NCBI GenBank assembly: GCA_934120045.1 | Contig: CAKOTF010000002.1 | Span: forward strand, 124,001-188,000 | DNA: 64,000 nt | Direction: 5' to 3' | From: an uncultured Clostridia bacterium | GTDB lineage: Bacteria; Bacillota; Clostridia; TANB77; CAG-508 | Shown: piece by piece, positions 9,496 to 16,841 of the stretch | Layout of the letters: each line of letters begins with the position of its first letter | Position numbering within the stretch: position 1 is the first letter of the stretch | Made by a program: the position numbers and the translations under genes | The notes under the pieces: generated by a model | What the model was told of the DNA's origin: nothing | What the model saw: only the letters and a program-made list of their open reading frames with translations | Databases searched by the model: none

Positions 9496-9849
9496 CTATT
9501 TTAATATATTCCATTTATCTTCCTTAAATCCTATAAATATTCCCTTGTCTGATACTAATACTGGTCTCTTTATAAGCATTCCATCACTTGCTAATAATTC
9601 TATTTTTTCTTTGTCACTCATAGTTACTAATTTATCTTTTAAATTCAATTCTTTATACTTTAAACCACTTGTATTAAACCATTTCTTTAATTCTTTCCCA
9701 CTCTTTTGTATCCATTCGATTAATTCTTCAACTGTTGGTGTTTCTTCAACAATATTTCTATCTATAAATTCAATATTGTTTTTTTCTAACCACTTCTTTG
9801 CTTTTTTACAAGTAGAACATTTTGGATATTCTATAAATATATTTTTCAT
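9496..9849 (-). CDS. ArsC/Spx-family thioredoxin-fold protein
   Basis: 117 residues, the usual length of the ArsC-like/Spx/YffB family. The N-terminal YPKCSTCKKAKKWLE carries the CxxC motif of the active loop, and RPVLVSDKG near residue 95 is the conserved cis-Pro region. Members are glutaredoxin-dependent arsenate reductases or, in Bacillota, Spx-type redox regulators of RNA polymerase; the sequence cannot separate these, but the length and CxxC at positions 12-15 favour an arsenate-reductase-like oxidoreductase. It is the last gene of the cargo operon, 3 bases after the ASCH gene, with AAGGAG upstream. No arsenite pump or ArsR is near, so arsenic resistance is not supported by context. Confidence 0.85.
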   Translation of the reverse strand: MKNIFIEYPKCSTCKKAKKWLEKNNIEFIDRNIVEETPTVEELIEWIQKSGKELKKWFNTSGLKYKELNLKDKLVTMSDKEKIELLASDGMLIKRPVLVSDKGIFIGFKEDKWNILK

Positions 9850-9852
9850 AAC

Positions 9853-10245
9853 TCATTTCTCCTTTAAATCATATTCCCACAAACTCAATTTGCCTTTTGC
9901 CTCTATTGGTTCATCAAATATTTCTACATTTTCTAGCTGCCAACCATAATTTTCTTTAAAAGAACTATCTGTGTATATATCTTTATTTTCTTTTAATAAT
10001 ATGTCTTTAAATTCTGGTGACATTTTCACACAATCTACTAATGTTACTTTTCCTAATATTTTTCCTGCTGGCAAATCTTCTGGAATATATTTTGATAATC
10101 TTTTCATTGCTTCTTTGTCTATTCCTTTTCCTGCATGTATTAATAAATCTCCTCTATATTTAGTTTGCCAACTTCTAAATTCAAATCTTTTATCACCCTG
10201 CATTATTAATGTTGCCCATGGTTGCTTTATTGTTAATACTTTCAT
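9853..10245 (-). CDS. ASCH domain protein
   Basis: 130-residue single-domain protein. The start KVLTIKQPWATLI, then GDKRFEFRSWQTKYRGDLLIHAGKG, is the ASCH signature: a PUA-like fold with conserved Lys, Glu-Arg and Tyr-Arg-Gly. ASCH proteins bind RNA or modified nucleosides, and one family member (E. coli YqfB) is an N4-acetylcytidine amidohydrolase. The start has AAGGAG 9 bases upstream and the stop overlaps the ribosome site of the ArsC-family gene, so the two are coupled. In this operon of a Nudix hydrolase and a methyltransferase, a nucleotide- or RNA-related role is plausible (inference). Confidence 0.85.
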   Translation of the reverse strand: MKVLTIKQPWATLIMQGDKRFEFRSWQTKYRGDLLIHAGKGIDKEAMKRLSKYIPEDLPAGKILGKVTLVDCVKMSPEFKDILLKENKDIYTDSSFKENYGWQLENVEIFDEPIEAKGKLSLWEYDLKEK

Positions 10246-10274
10246 ATTTTTCTCTCCTTAAGTATTTCCTTAAA

Positions 10275-11231
10275 TCATTCTCTAGTATTATCATATGTAA
10301 TTGTTTCAATTGCCTCATCGAAATCTAACCATTTTATATCATTCACTTCACATTCCTGTGCTTTTATCTCTCCACCTATACATTTGGCAATAAATAATAC
10401 TACTTGTTTTAGTTTTCCTTTATCTGTTACATATTCAATTGTATATCTTTTATTAGCATCAATTTCTACATCTAAATTTGTTTCTTCTTTTACCTCTCTA
10501 ATTGCAGTTTCAATCTCTGTTTCATTTTTTTCAACATGTCCTTTTGGAAATCCCCAATGCCCTTTTGTTTGCTTGATTAATAGTACTTTATTATCCTTTG
10601 TTATAATGCATCCACAAGATTTTTCTCTTTCTTTATTAGTCCTTTTATTTAATATCTTATCTAATTCTACTTCTGCTTTTTTAACGAAATAATTATCTGT
10701 ATAAATTGGTATCTCAAGTTTATTAACTTTTTTTATTAATTTTTCTATAGTATCTAATTCCTTGTTTTCTTCAGTTTCTATTTCTATTAAATTATCTCCA
10801 TTTTTTATATCTTTAATTGCTAATTGAAATCTATCTTTTTCGTATACTACATCATCTTCTTTTATATTCATAATTTCTTTGTAACCTATTGCTTTTAATA
10901 ATTTCTTAGCATCCTCTATTTCTAGAATATCACAATTAACAGCTTCTTGATTTAATATGTTGCCGGATTCATCAAAGTTTTTGATTTTAAATGTTATTAG
11001 TTTTGTTCTTCTATTTGACATATTCCCTATAATATCTCTTACTAATACTGCTTTAGATAAAATATCTCTTGTATTTATCTTATCTAAATTCACCTCTTCA
11101 GGTATAAAATATGTATCATCCATTGAAAATTTGTCTATTATTTTAAATCCTTTTTCTTTTATTATCTTATAGAACTCATTTAATTCACATTTAATTTTTA
11201 CCGTTATTTCATTATTCTCTTTTAAACTCAT
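10275..11231 (-). CDS. CYTH-like domain fused to Nudix hydrolase
   Basis: 318 residues with two domains. Residues 1-190 resemble a CYTH/triphosphate-tunnel fold (NEITVKIKCE at the start, alternating charged strands, FQLAIKDI, LIEIETEE near the end). Residues 195-318 are a Nudix hydrolase with an intact Nudix box (GHVEKNETEIETAIREVKEE; preceded by WGFPKG). CYTH enzymes act on triphosphates or cAMP; Nudix enzymes cleave nucleoside diphosphate-linked compounds. The usual ExExK of CYTH is incomplete (E-I-T-V-K), so the first domain may bind rather than cleave. AAGGGAG precedes the ATG. The fusion and its place between an ASCH protein and a SAM methyltransferase point to nucleotide metabolism or signalling. 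Confidence 0.75.
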   Translation of the reverse strand: MSLKENNEITVKIKCELNEFYKIIKEKGFKIIDKFSMDDTYFIPEEVNLDKINTRDILSKAVLVRDIIGNMSNRRTKLITFKIKNFDESGNILNQEAVNCDILEIEDAKKLLKAIGYKEIMNIKEDDVVYEKDRFQLAIKDIKNGDNLIEIETEENKELDTIEKLIKKVNKLEIPIYTDNYFVKKAEVELDKILNKRTNKEREKSCGCIITKDNKVLLIKQTKGHWGFPKGHVEKNETEIETAIREVKEETNLDVEIDANKRYTIEYVTDKGKLKQVVLFIAKCIGGEIKAQECEVNDIKWLDFDEAIETITYDNTRE

Positions 11232-11244
11232 CTTATTCTCCCTT

Positions 11245-11823
11245 CTATTTTTTCTTTGCTATTACATTGAATATATGCCAATGCTTCATTTTACCTAAAC
11301 CAGTAAAATCATCTTTTTCAACTTCTTTAAACTCTATAATCTCAAAATCTTTAAATAATTCTATTACCTGCTCTTTTGTTAAAAAAGTCATTTCTTCTTT
11401 TGTACTTTTCCATTCATCGTTATTTCCGAAGAAATTACCGACGAAATATCCATCTTTTAGAATGCTATCATTTATCTTATTCCATGATTCTTTAAAATTA
11501 TTTTTATTGCAGAACGGTAGACAATAATTAGCTACGATTAAATTATTTTTTTCTAATTCAAGACTTTCAAAATTTTGTTTTTGAAATCTAAATTTTTCTC
11601 GTTCTTCATCATTCAATCTTTTAGCTATTCTTTCTTCAACATCTTCTCTATCAACTGCAAGTACATTCCAATTATTTTTTATTAAATATACTGTATCTCT
11701 TCCTGCGCCACATCCAAGTTCAACCGCATTGCCTGGTTCTACATTTAATTTAATAAATTTTTTAACAGTATAATTAGGCATTGCATCTGTTGTATTATCA
11801 TAATATTTTTCTATACTCTTCAT
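11245..11823 (-). CDS. Class I SAM-dependent methyltransferase
   Basis: 192 residues with motif I VELGCGAGRDT at about 34-44, an acidic strand-2 end (LAVDRED, about 60) and a motif IV region LIVANYCLPF (about 100). The layout is of the TehB/thiopurine-methyltransferase-like group of small-molecule methyltransferases. Start ATG at 11823 is chosen because GAGGAA lies 8 bases upstream; a TTG at 11838 overlaps that site. It sits 14 bases before the CYTH-Nudix gene in the same operon. The substrate cannot be told from sequence. Confidence 0.85.
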   Translation of the reverse strand: MKSIEKYYDNTTDAMPNYTVKKFIKLNVEPGNAVELGCGAGRDTVYLIKNNWNVLAVDREDVEERIAKRLNDEEREKFRFQKQNFESLELEKNNLIVANYCLPFCNKNNFKESWNKINDSILKDGYFVGNFFGNNDEWKSTKEEMTFLTKEQVIELFKDFEIIEFKEVEKDDFTGLGKMKHWHIFNVIAKKK

Positions 11824-11848
11824 TTTAAAATTCCTCAATCTTTTTTAT

Positions 11849-12358
11849 TTATTTTTTTAAAAATCTTAGTATAAACGAAAATCTCCAATTTAATGCGTTC
11901 ATTTCATAATTGTGTTCTGCTTCTGTTAGTTCAATCTTTATACTATTTTTATTTAAATTATTAATATTATCTCTAATCAAAGCATATGCCTGCCTATATT
12001 CGTTATTATTAAATGTTCCATTATCCAACTGATAATCTATATCTTTTAATATATCTTTTGATATCTCTTTTTTTATATTTTCTTCATTCATTTCAATATA
12101 TAATAAACATTTCTTTAATACTTTTATATATGCTAGACACGAGTCCCTTTCTATATCATTCATATTGGTTAATATTACTAAAACTAATATCTGATAAACT
12201 GTATAACACATTATAGCTCTTTCAATCCATTTAAATGGCGAATTTATATCTTCTATTAATGTTGTTAAATATGTTAAAAATAATGATATGCTGATTACTT
12301 CAAATAAATATAAAAATATTTGCCAAATTGTCTTTGTAATAATATATCTATTTTTCAT
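11849..12358 (-). CDS. Hypothetical membrane protein with helical cytoplasmic domain
   Basis: 169 residues. Two hydrophobic helices (about 10-33 and 46-64) form a hairpin in the membrane; the remaining 100 residues are predicted helical and mostly charged, ending with a hydrophobic WRFSFILRFLKK. I do not recognise the family. The overall form recalls two-TM plus helical-domain proteins (SLATT-like) of conflict systems, but no specific motif supports that. First gene of the five-gene cargo operon, with its own promoter. Confidence 0.55.
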   Translation of the reverse strand: MKNRYIITKTIWQIFLYLFEVISISLFLTYLTTLIEDINSPFKWIERAIMCYTVYQILVLVILTNMNDIERDSCLAYIKVLKKCLLYIEMNEENIKKEISKDILKDIDYQLDNGTFNNNEYRQAYALIRDNINNLNKNSIKIELTEAEHNYEMNALNWRFSFILRFLKK

Positions 12359-12384
12359 CTATTTTCTTCCTCTCGTTTTCCACA

Positions 12385-12413
12385 ATTATACCACTTCCTG
12401 TGAATTATTGAAA
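12385..12413 (-). promoter_or_regulatory. Promoter of the cargo operon
   Basis: Minus strand TTTCAA (12408-12413), 17 bases, TATAAT (12385-12390) preceded by TGG, i.e. an extended -10; about 25 bases from the ATG at 12358. Confidence 0.65.
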
Positions 12414-12424
12414 TACATTTTTTG

Positions 12425-12495
12425 TTAAAACTTGTCTAGTTCTGCCAAGTCTCGCCCTAATTGTGACCAAAGTGTGACATTTTTGCCCAAAAATG
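12425..12495. repeat. Possible arm-type repeats at the right end of the left element
   Basis: Just outside the tRNA-fMet fragment, the minus strand holds several short, roughly 11-base spaced related blocks (TTGGGCA, TTTGGTCAC, TTAGGGCG, TTGGCAG). Such arrays near attachment sites are typical of integrase arm-binding sites. The repeats are degenerate, so this is tentative. Confidence 0.3.
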
Positions 12496-12497
12496 CA

Positions 12498-12531
12498 AGA
12501 AAAAAGCACCTGCTAAAATCTAGCAAATGCT
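12498..12531 (-). terminator. Terminator retained behind the tRNA-fMet fragment
   Basis: Minus-strand hairpin GCATTTGCTA / TAGCAGGTGC (two mismatches) followed by a T-run, 12 bases beyond the CCA end of the tRNA fragment. It is what one expects after a real tRNA gene. Confidence 0.7.
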
Positions 12532-12542
12532 TCATTTTATTG

Positions 12543-12587
12543 TGGTTGCGGGGGTAAGACTCGAACTTACGACCTTCGGGTTATGAG
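12543..12587 (-). other. Attachment site: 3' half of tRNA-fMet (left copy)
   Basis: Read on the minus strand, this 45-base segment runs from the anticodon loop (CTCATAACCCG) through AAGGTC, the T-arm (GTAAG-TTCGAGT-CTTAC) and the acceptor CCCCCGCAACCA of an initiator tRNA. The 5' half of the tRNA is absent: the bases to the right do not pair with the anticodon stem. The 17-bp core GACCTTCGGGTTATGAG (12571-12587) recurs exactly at 28406-28422. This marks an integration junction in a tRNA-fMet gene. Confidence 0.85.
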
Positions 12588-12648
12588 CGCCGGCAAAGCT
12601 ACTTTTGAAGATTTATGAAAACTTAAGTTTTTATTGGTATTTAGCCAT

Positions 12649-12763
12649 TTATAGAAGATTTAGTTTGTTGAATCTTTATGCAATTTTTTGATGTTTTTGG
12701 AAGCAATTCTTCCCAAAACTTTCCCAACTTTGTATGTTAAAAAAATACAATAATCTTCTATAA
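12649..12763. repeat. 12-bp inverted repeat near the left element end
   Basis: TTATAGAAGATT (12649-12660) and AATCTTCTATAA (12752-12763) are exact inverted copies, 91 bases apart. They flank the arm-site candidate and lie just upstream of the first gene of the element. Possibly integrase or excisionase binding sites. Confidence 0.5.
12709..12735 (+). repeat. Integrase arm-site candidate, left end
   Basis: CTTCCCAAAA followed by CTTTCCCAACTTTG matches CTTCCCAAAAATTCCCCAATTTG at 28264-28286 in the same orientation. Each lies inside the element, about 120 bp from its own attachment core. Confidence 0.55.
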
Positions 12764-12791
12764 AATCAATAATTATTTTGGAGGTTTTATT

Positions 12792-13085
12792 ATGAAAAAT
12801 TTAAGAGAAGTAAATGATGATATTTTAAAAGATTGGTTAATGTTTAGAGAAGAAGACTTATCTTCTTTAACATGTGATGAGGATAAAAAACATTGGATTT
12901 ATTTTGATGAGATTTCTGAGAGAATTTTGCAGAATGTTTCAGAACAGAATAAAAAGTATGTTAAGAAACAACTTGAATTGCTTGATGAGAATTTTATGGA
13001 TTATATTTTTTACTGGAATGAAAAGTATTATAGGAATGGGTTTGTGGATGGTTCTCAGATAGTTATGGGATGTTTTGATGAATAG
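12792..13085 (+). CDS. Small DUF6809-like protein at the element's left end
   Basis: 97 residues, acidic and helical, ending YYRNGFVDGSQIVMGCFDE. The tail (aromatic, G-F-x-x-G) and the position as the first plus-strand gene near an element end resemble the 90-residue protein at 9018-9290. GGAGG lies 7 bases before the ATG. The gene is isolated between the left attachment region and a strong bidirectional terminator. No function can be assigned; resemblance to DUF6809 is by eye and weak. Confidence 0.5.
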   Translation: MKNLREVNDDILKDWLMFREEDLSSLTCDEDKKHWIYFDEISERILQNVSEQNKKYVKKQLELLDENFMDYIFYWNEKYYRNGFVDGSQIVMGCFDE

Positions 13086-13087
13086 AT

Positions 13088-13113
13088 AAAAGGCGAGTTA
13101 ATTCTCGCCTTTT
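13088..13113. terminator. Bidirectional intrinsic terminator
   Basis: Perfect stem AAAAGGCGAG / CTCGCCTTTT with a 6-base loop between the converging 12792 (+) and 13130 (-) genes. Confidence 0.9.
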
Positions 13114-13129
13114 ATTCCTTTTTATATCT

Positions 13130-14281
13130 TTATTTCATTACAGAAATCTGTTTATTTATTAACTCTTGATAATGCTTTTCTATCAATTCAATCTCTTCTA
13201 CTCTTTTTTCTAATACTTCGAAGCTATTAACTATCTTTTTTAGCCTATCACTATATTCAATATCTGGTACCTTCAAATTGGCAATTACCTCTGTTAATGG
13301 AAAAACTCCTAAGTCCGAATTTGAAGCTAATTCAAAAAAAATTGGTTGTAAATATATAATTAAAAATTTAAGAATTATTCTTTCTTTTTCATATGTATCT
13401 ACCTTTTTTTCTTGTTTGTACTCATCTTTCATATATAATAAAAATGCATTTGTATTTGTTGCATATGTTCCAATATCTATATACTTCAATTTTCCAGCAT
13501 TTCCTCTCGAAATTAAGTGTATACATTGCTTATTCTCTATAAAATGTATCCCTTCTGAACTCTTGTCAATTCTTCCATAATTTATATTATTAGATGAACC
13601 ACTTAAAACATCTATATATTCTTTTACTGGTTTTCTATTATATATCCCTTCTTCACTAAGAGCATCATTTCTACTACAGTATTTTAGCATTGTATTTAAT
13701 GGTACACTATTATTTTTTTCTTCATTTTCAAATAATATACTCTTTTGCATTAAGTTATGATATTTTTCTTTTAACTTTGATATTACATTCATCTTTTTTA
13801 TAATTGGAGCTAATTTGTTCATAATTCTGACTTGTACATCATATGGTGGTAATTCAATTTCTTCCGAATATATCTGCTCCAATGATAATGTCTTTGAACC
13901 ATCACTAATACTAAGAGAACGATAAAAATTTTGAAAAAAAAGTGCAAAATATTCTAATAATACTTTTTTTTCAACACCTTGCTTTAATGTTATAAAACCA
14001 GCATGGTGATTTAATGCAAATATTTCTCGATTCTTATATGTCATACTTCCAGCACTGCCATCTAGACTTATTATAATTCCTTCTCTTTGAAAAACTCTTA
14101 TTGATTCTCCTTTTTTAGTCTTTGCAGTAATTGAAACTTTTCTATCCGTATATTTATGACTCTGGTTTCCTCCGTATAAAGGAATCATTTTATCCGAATT
14201 TTTTATAGATGCATACATAGCTTCATCTGTTAATGCATAATTCCCTCTTTCTATTTCATTAAACACTTCAAGAAATTTCAT
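13130..14281 (-). CDS. Specificity (S) subunit of a BcgI-like R-M system
   Basis: 383 residues with two target-recognition domains (about 1-155 and 195-345), each followed by a coiled-coil spacer (IMNKLAPIIKKMNVISKLKEK around 155-175; the C-terminal LKKIVNSFEVLEKRVEEIELIEKHY). ELPPYDVQVRI is the usual end of the first recognition domain, seen in HsdS proteins. It overlaps the methylase gene end by 14 bases and has GAGGGG 8 bases upstream of its ATG. The neighbouring nuclease-methylase fusion and the lack of hsdR fit a type IIB (BcgI) B subunit rather than a classical type I HsdS. Recognition sequence cannot be predicted. Confidence 0.85.
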   Translation of the reverse strand: MKFLEVFNEIERGNYALTDEAMYASIKNSDKMIPLYGGNQSHKYTDRKVSITAKTKKGESIRVFQREGIIISLDGSAGSMTYKNREIFALNHHAGFITLKQGVEKKVLLEYFALFFQNFYRSLSISDGSKTLSLEQIYSEEIELPPYDVQVRIMNKLAPIIKKMNVISKLKEKYHNLMQKSILFENEEKNNSVPLNTMLKYCSRNDALSEEGIYNRKPVKEYIDVLSGSSNNINYGRIDKSSEGIHFIENKQCIHLISRGNAGKLKYIDIGTYATNTNAFLLYMKDEYKQEKKVDTYEKERIILKFLIIYLQPIFFELASNSDLGVFPLTEVIANLKVPDIEYSDRLKKIVNSFEVLEKRVEEIELIEKHYQELINKQISVMK

Positions 14282-15207
14282 TAAATAATCCCCTCATTTC
14301 TTCATTTATCTTTTCAATTTCCAAATCAAATTCGTTTTCATTAATATAATGTGGTGCATATGGTCTTAAATAATATTCTGGTAATAAAGTTATATAATTA
14401 TCATTTAGAACATTATCAATATTTATGTTGCCACCTTTTCTTTCGCAATGCTCAATTCCTTTTTCATCTATCCATTTAGTTGGATTATTGCTATCATCAA
14501 ATTTTAACCATCTACTCTCGAGAATTCCAGGCATCTCTATACCTTCTGTACTTACCCAACCAGATATTTCATCATGTTTCCATCCATTACGGTTATTCCT
14601 TAGTTTAGTAGGAAATCTTTTATCAGAGTTAGCTAATCCATCATTATCTATAATATACATCCATATCGCATTTTTTTGTATCTTTGTTATTTTTGAACTT
14701 TTCTTTTTTATAAATAATGCATATGTTTTTTCTTTAGTATACGGAGCAAATGCAAATTTAGGCAAAGAAATTATTGCATATATTTCACATTTTTCTAATA
14801 GTTCCATTCTAAATTTTTTAAAAGAAGGATTTTCTAAAACTCCATCTGGCGTAATAATACAGGCTTTTCCACCAGGTTTTAATAATTCTATTACTTTGCA
14901 TATAAAAGCAACTTCTGTTCTAGTTGATGTAATCGCAGTTGTATTTGCTCTTATTGTTCCGTTTCCATATGGTGGATTTGTAATAACATATTGAAATTCT
15001 TGCTGTAAAACTTTTTTACTATTTTCTTTTGTTGGTTTTAATGTGTTATCTGCATACATATGAGTATGACCATCTCCTACAAGAAACATATTTAATCTTG
15101 TTCTTGAAATATTTTCATCTCTTACATCAATTCCATAAAAACAATTTTTAGATAAAAAGGTTTTTGCATCATCATCTAATGTTCCATTTTTTTCATAATT
15201 GTTTATT
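14268..15207 (-). pseudogene. C-terminal half of nuclease-methylase, out of frame after an 8-bp repeat
   Basis: This frame continues the protein that starts at 16312. Read from the repeat at 15208-15231 it gives ...INNYEKNGTLDDDAKTF..., then GIDVRDENISRTRLNM, FQYVITNPPYGNG (motif IV NPPY), ITPDGVLENPSFKKFR and the C-terminal methylase helices. The upstream frame stops at TAA 15206-15208. Removing one 8-base repeat unit restores one open frame of about 680 codons that reads E-S-F-K-V-L-I-N-N-Y across the junction. The first in-frame ATG of this half (15089) has no convincing ribosome site, so it is probably not made as a separate protein. It may be phase-variable rather than dead. Confidence 0.8.
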
Positions 15208-16312
15208 AAAACTTTAAAACTTTAAAACTTTCTGTTAAAAATCCTCCCGTTCCACAAGCTGGATCTATAATACTAAATTTCTTATCGGGATTGTACATAT
15301 CTTCATCTTGAAGTAATAATTTTGAAAAAATATGAGCATAGTGTCTTCTTGTAAAATATTCTCCAAAATCTTTCTTTTCTTTTGATGATGCAAACATTTC
15401 ATAAACAGCGCCAAACAAATCAAACCCAGTTCCATGTAATGGTTTCATAGAATCTATAATACCATATATTTGTTTTACGTCTTCTACATCTATAAGTGGT
15501 TTATTTTTTCCGTCTCCATCAATAGCTACTCTTACTACTTCCATAACATTTTTAAATTCATTAAAACTAGTTTCATTCTCTAATCTCTTAATATATCCAC
15601 TTAAATTATTTTTTATTTTTTCAGCTATATTGTCATTGCAAGTAGACCAATATACTTTGGATAAATCTTTATTTCCATCTATTTCTTCTTTTTCTTCAAA
15701 ATATTCTAATGCCACAAACCCTACTGTAAAATCTATTTTCTGAACATTATCTTTAAAATTGATTCCCCTATATACTCCTGCGAGTTCCCATAATTTCTTA
15801 TTGAAAATTGCTTCAGATATCGTTGAAATTGAATCAACATTAGTGGTAATTGTATCTAAGTCTGGATTTTCTGTCAACTTATTTTTGATAAGACGATAAA
15901 TATCAATAGTTTGAAATTCACGAATAGGATTTCCATTTAAAGTTAATTGCTTCATTGTCTTTGCATTATAAAAATATGTTGTTTTGCAATTAGTAACTAT
16001 AAAATATGGCAATCCCAATTTAGGTGCCTTAACTTTTCCTTGTTCGATTGCATCATTCCATTCTCTATCACCAACTACACAATTATCTTTTGCTTCAGCA
16101 TATGCAACTAAATTGCTTATATATTGTGTATCATTAGATCCATCATATTCAAATTCAGAAATTAAAATATCTGGTCTTTTAGAACCTGTGTATTCACAAA
16201 ATGTGGTATCATTTACAATTTGTCTAAGTGGTATACTTAATTGTGCAACTAATACTTCATTTATTAATCTATTAACCGATAATGCTTCTTTTTTACCTAT
16301 TTTTTTATTCAT
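15206..16312 (-). CDS. N-terminal half of BcgI-like nuclease/N6-adenine methylase (A subunit), truncated by frameshift
   Basis: 368 residues ending just after methylase motif I (DPACGTGGF). Residues 1-140 are a PD-(D/E)XK nuclease (KRPDILISEF near 45, AYAEAKD near 70); residues about 165-360 are the HsdM N-domain (FDLFGAVYEMF, GEYFTRRHYA). BcgI-type A subunits have this order: nuclease, methylase, all in one chain working with an S-type B subunit. As sequenced the product lacks NPPY and would be inactive as methylase; the S gene and missing half lie downstream. ATG at 16312 has AGGAGG 8 bases upstream and overlaps the end of the regulator gene by 8 bases. Confidence 0.8.
   Translation of the reverse strand: MNKKIGKKEALSVNRLINEVLVAQLSIPLRQIVNDTTFCEYTGSKRPDILISEFEYDGSNDTQYISNLVAYAEAKDNCVVGDREWNDAIEQGKVKAPKLGLPYFIVTNCKTTYFYNAKTMKQLTLNGNPIREFQTIDIYRLIKNKLTENPDLDTITTNVDSISTISEAIFNKKLWELAGVYRGINFKDNVQKIDFTVGFVALEYFEEKEEIDGNKDLSKVYWSTCNDNIAEKIKNNLSGYIKRLENETSFNEFKNVMEVVRVAIDGDGKNKPLIDVEDVKQIYGIIDSMKPLHGTGFDLFGAVYEMFASSKEKKDFGEYFTRRHYAHIFSKLLLQDEDMYNPDKKFSIIDPACGTGGFLTESFKVLKF
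15208..15231. repeat. Three-copy 8-bp tandem repeat switching the methylase frame
   Basis: Three exact copies of AAAACTTT on the plus strand (AAAGTTTT on the coding strand). The third copy shifts the frame and gives a stop; two copies keep it open. Confidence 0.9.
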
Positions 16313-16655
16313 CTATTATTCCTCCTATAAATTTTTTATATTCTTTTAGGTTTCTGATAATACCTATTGAATTAGTGTTTTCTTTTAAATACACCAGAAT
16401 ATCTGCAGGCATTTCATTTCTGCTTTTAGCAGCCAATTCTAATAACTTTTTTTTATCTTTTTTATTTGGATTTAATATTTTTAATATTTTTAGTTGTGTT
16501 TCAGGCGGTGGTGGATTTGTCTTTCCGCTAACAATGTCATAAAAATATGGTTTTTTAATTCCTAATTGATTATAAAAATCTTGTTGTGTAATTTTTTTCT
16601 CCTTTATAATTCTTGTTAAAACAGCTCCATATTCACTCTTATTACTACTTTTCAA
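16305..16655 (-). CDS. XRE-family controller regulator of the BcgI-like operon
   Basis: 116 residues with an N-terminal helix-turn-helix: GAVLTRIIKEKKITQQDFYNQLGIKKPYFYDIVSGKTNPP (residues about 10-50), the XRE/Cro type, then a short helical tail with MPADILVYL. Start is TTG at 16655, supported by AAAGGAG 7 bases upstream; no nearby ATG fits. It is the first gene of the operon and overlaps the next gene by 8 bases (ATGAATAA). A 10-bp inverted repeat 16 bases upstream of the start (16672-16695) is a good operator, so autoregulation as in R-M controller proteins is likely, delaying restriction on entry to a new host (inference). Confidence 0.85.
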   Translation of the reverse strand: MKSSNKSEYGAVLTRIIKEKKITQQDFYNQLGIKKPYFYDIVSGKTNPPPPETQLKILKILNPNKKDKKKLLELAAKSRNEMPADILVYLKENTNSIGIIRNLKEYKKFIGGIIDE

Positions 16656-16671
16656 AGAAATGCTCCTTTCG

Positions 16672-16695
16672 TTAGTATGTATGTATACATACTAA
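16672..16695. promoter_or_regulatory. Operator palindrome of the XRE controller
   Basis: TTAGTATGTA (16672-16681), 4-base spacer, TACATACTAA (16686-16695): exact 10-bp arms immediately upstream of the TTG start. A further CATAC half-site follows at 16696-16700. Confidence 0.75.
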
Positions 16696-16841
16696 CATAC
16701 TTTAAGGATAAAATAAATAAATATTACAAACAATTCAAAAATATAATATTTTTGAAATGTTATTGTAATATTTATTATAATAAAAAAGCAAACTATTCCT
16801 GTATTATTTACATTCATATTTTGCTTTTCCTTTGTAATTAT

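Noticed and set aside
9496..9849. Arsenic resistance operon
   Set aside because: The ArsC-like protein has no arsB/acr3 or arsR neighbour; the operon partners are nucleotide-related.
12543..12587. Complete tRNA-Met gene
   Set aside because: Only the anticodon loop to CCA is present; bases on the right do not form the 5' acceptor, D-arm or anticodon stem. The same holds for 28378-28422.
14268..16312. Classical three-gene type I R-M system
   Set aside because: No hsdR is present and the methylase has its own N-terminal PD-(D/E)XK domain, which fits a BcgI-like two-subunit enzyme better.
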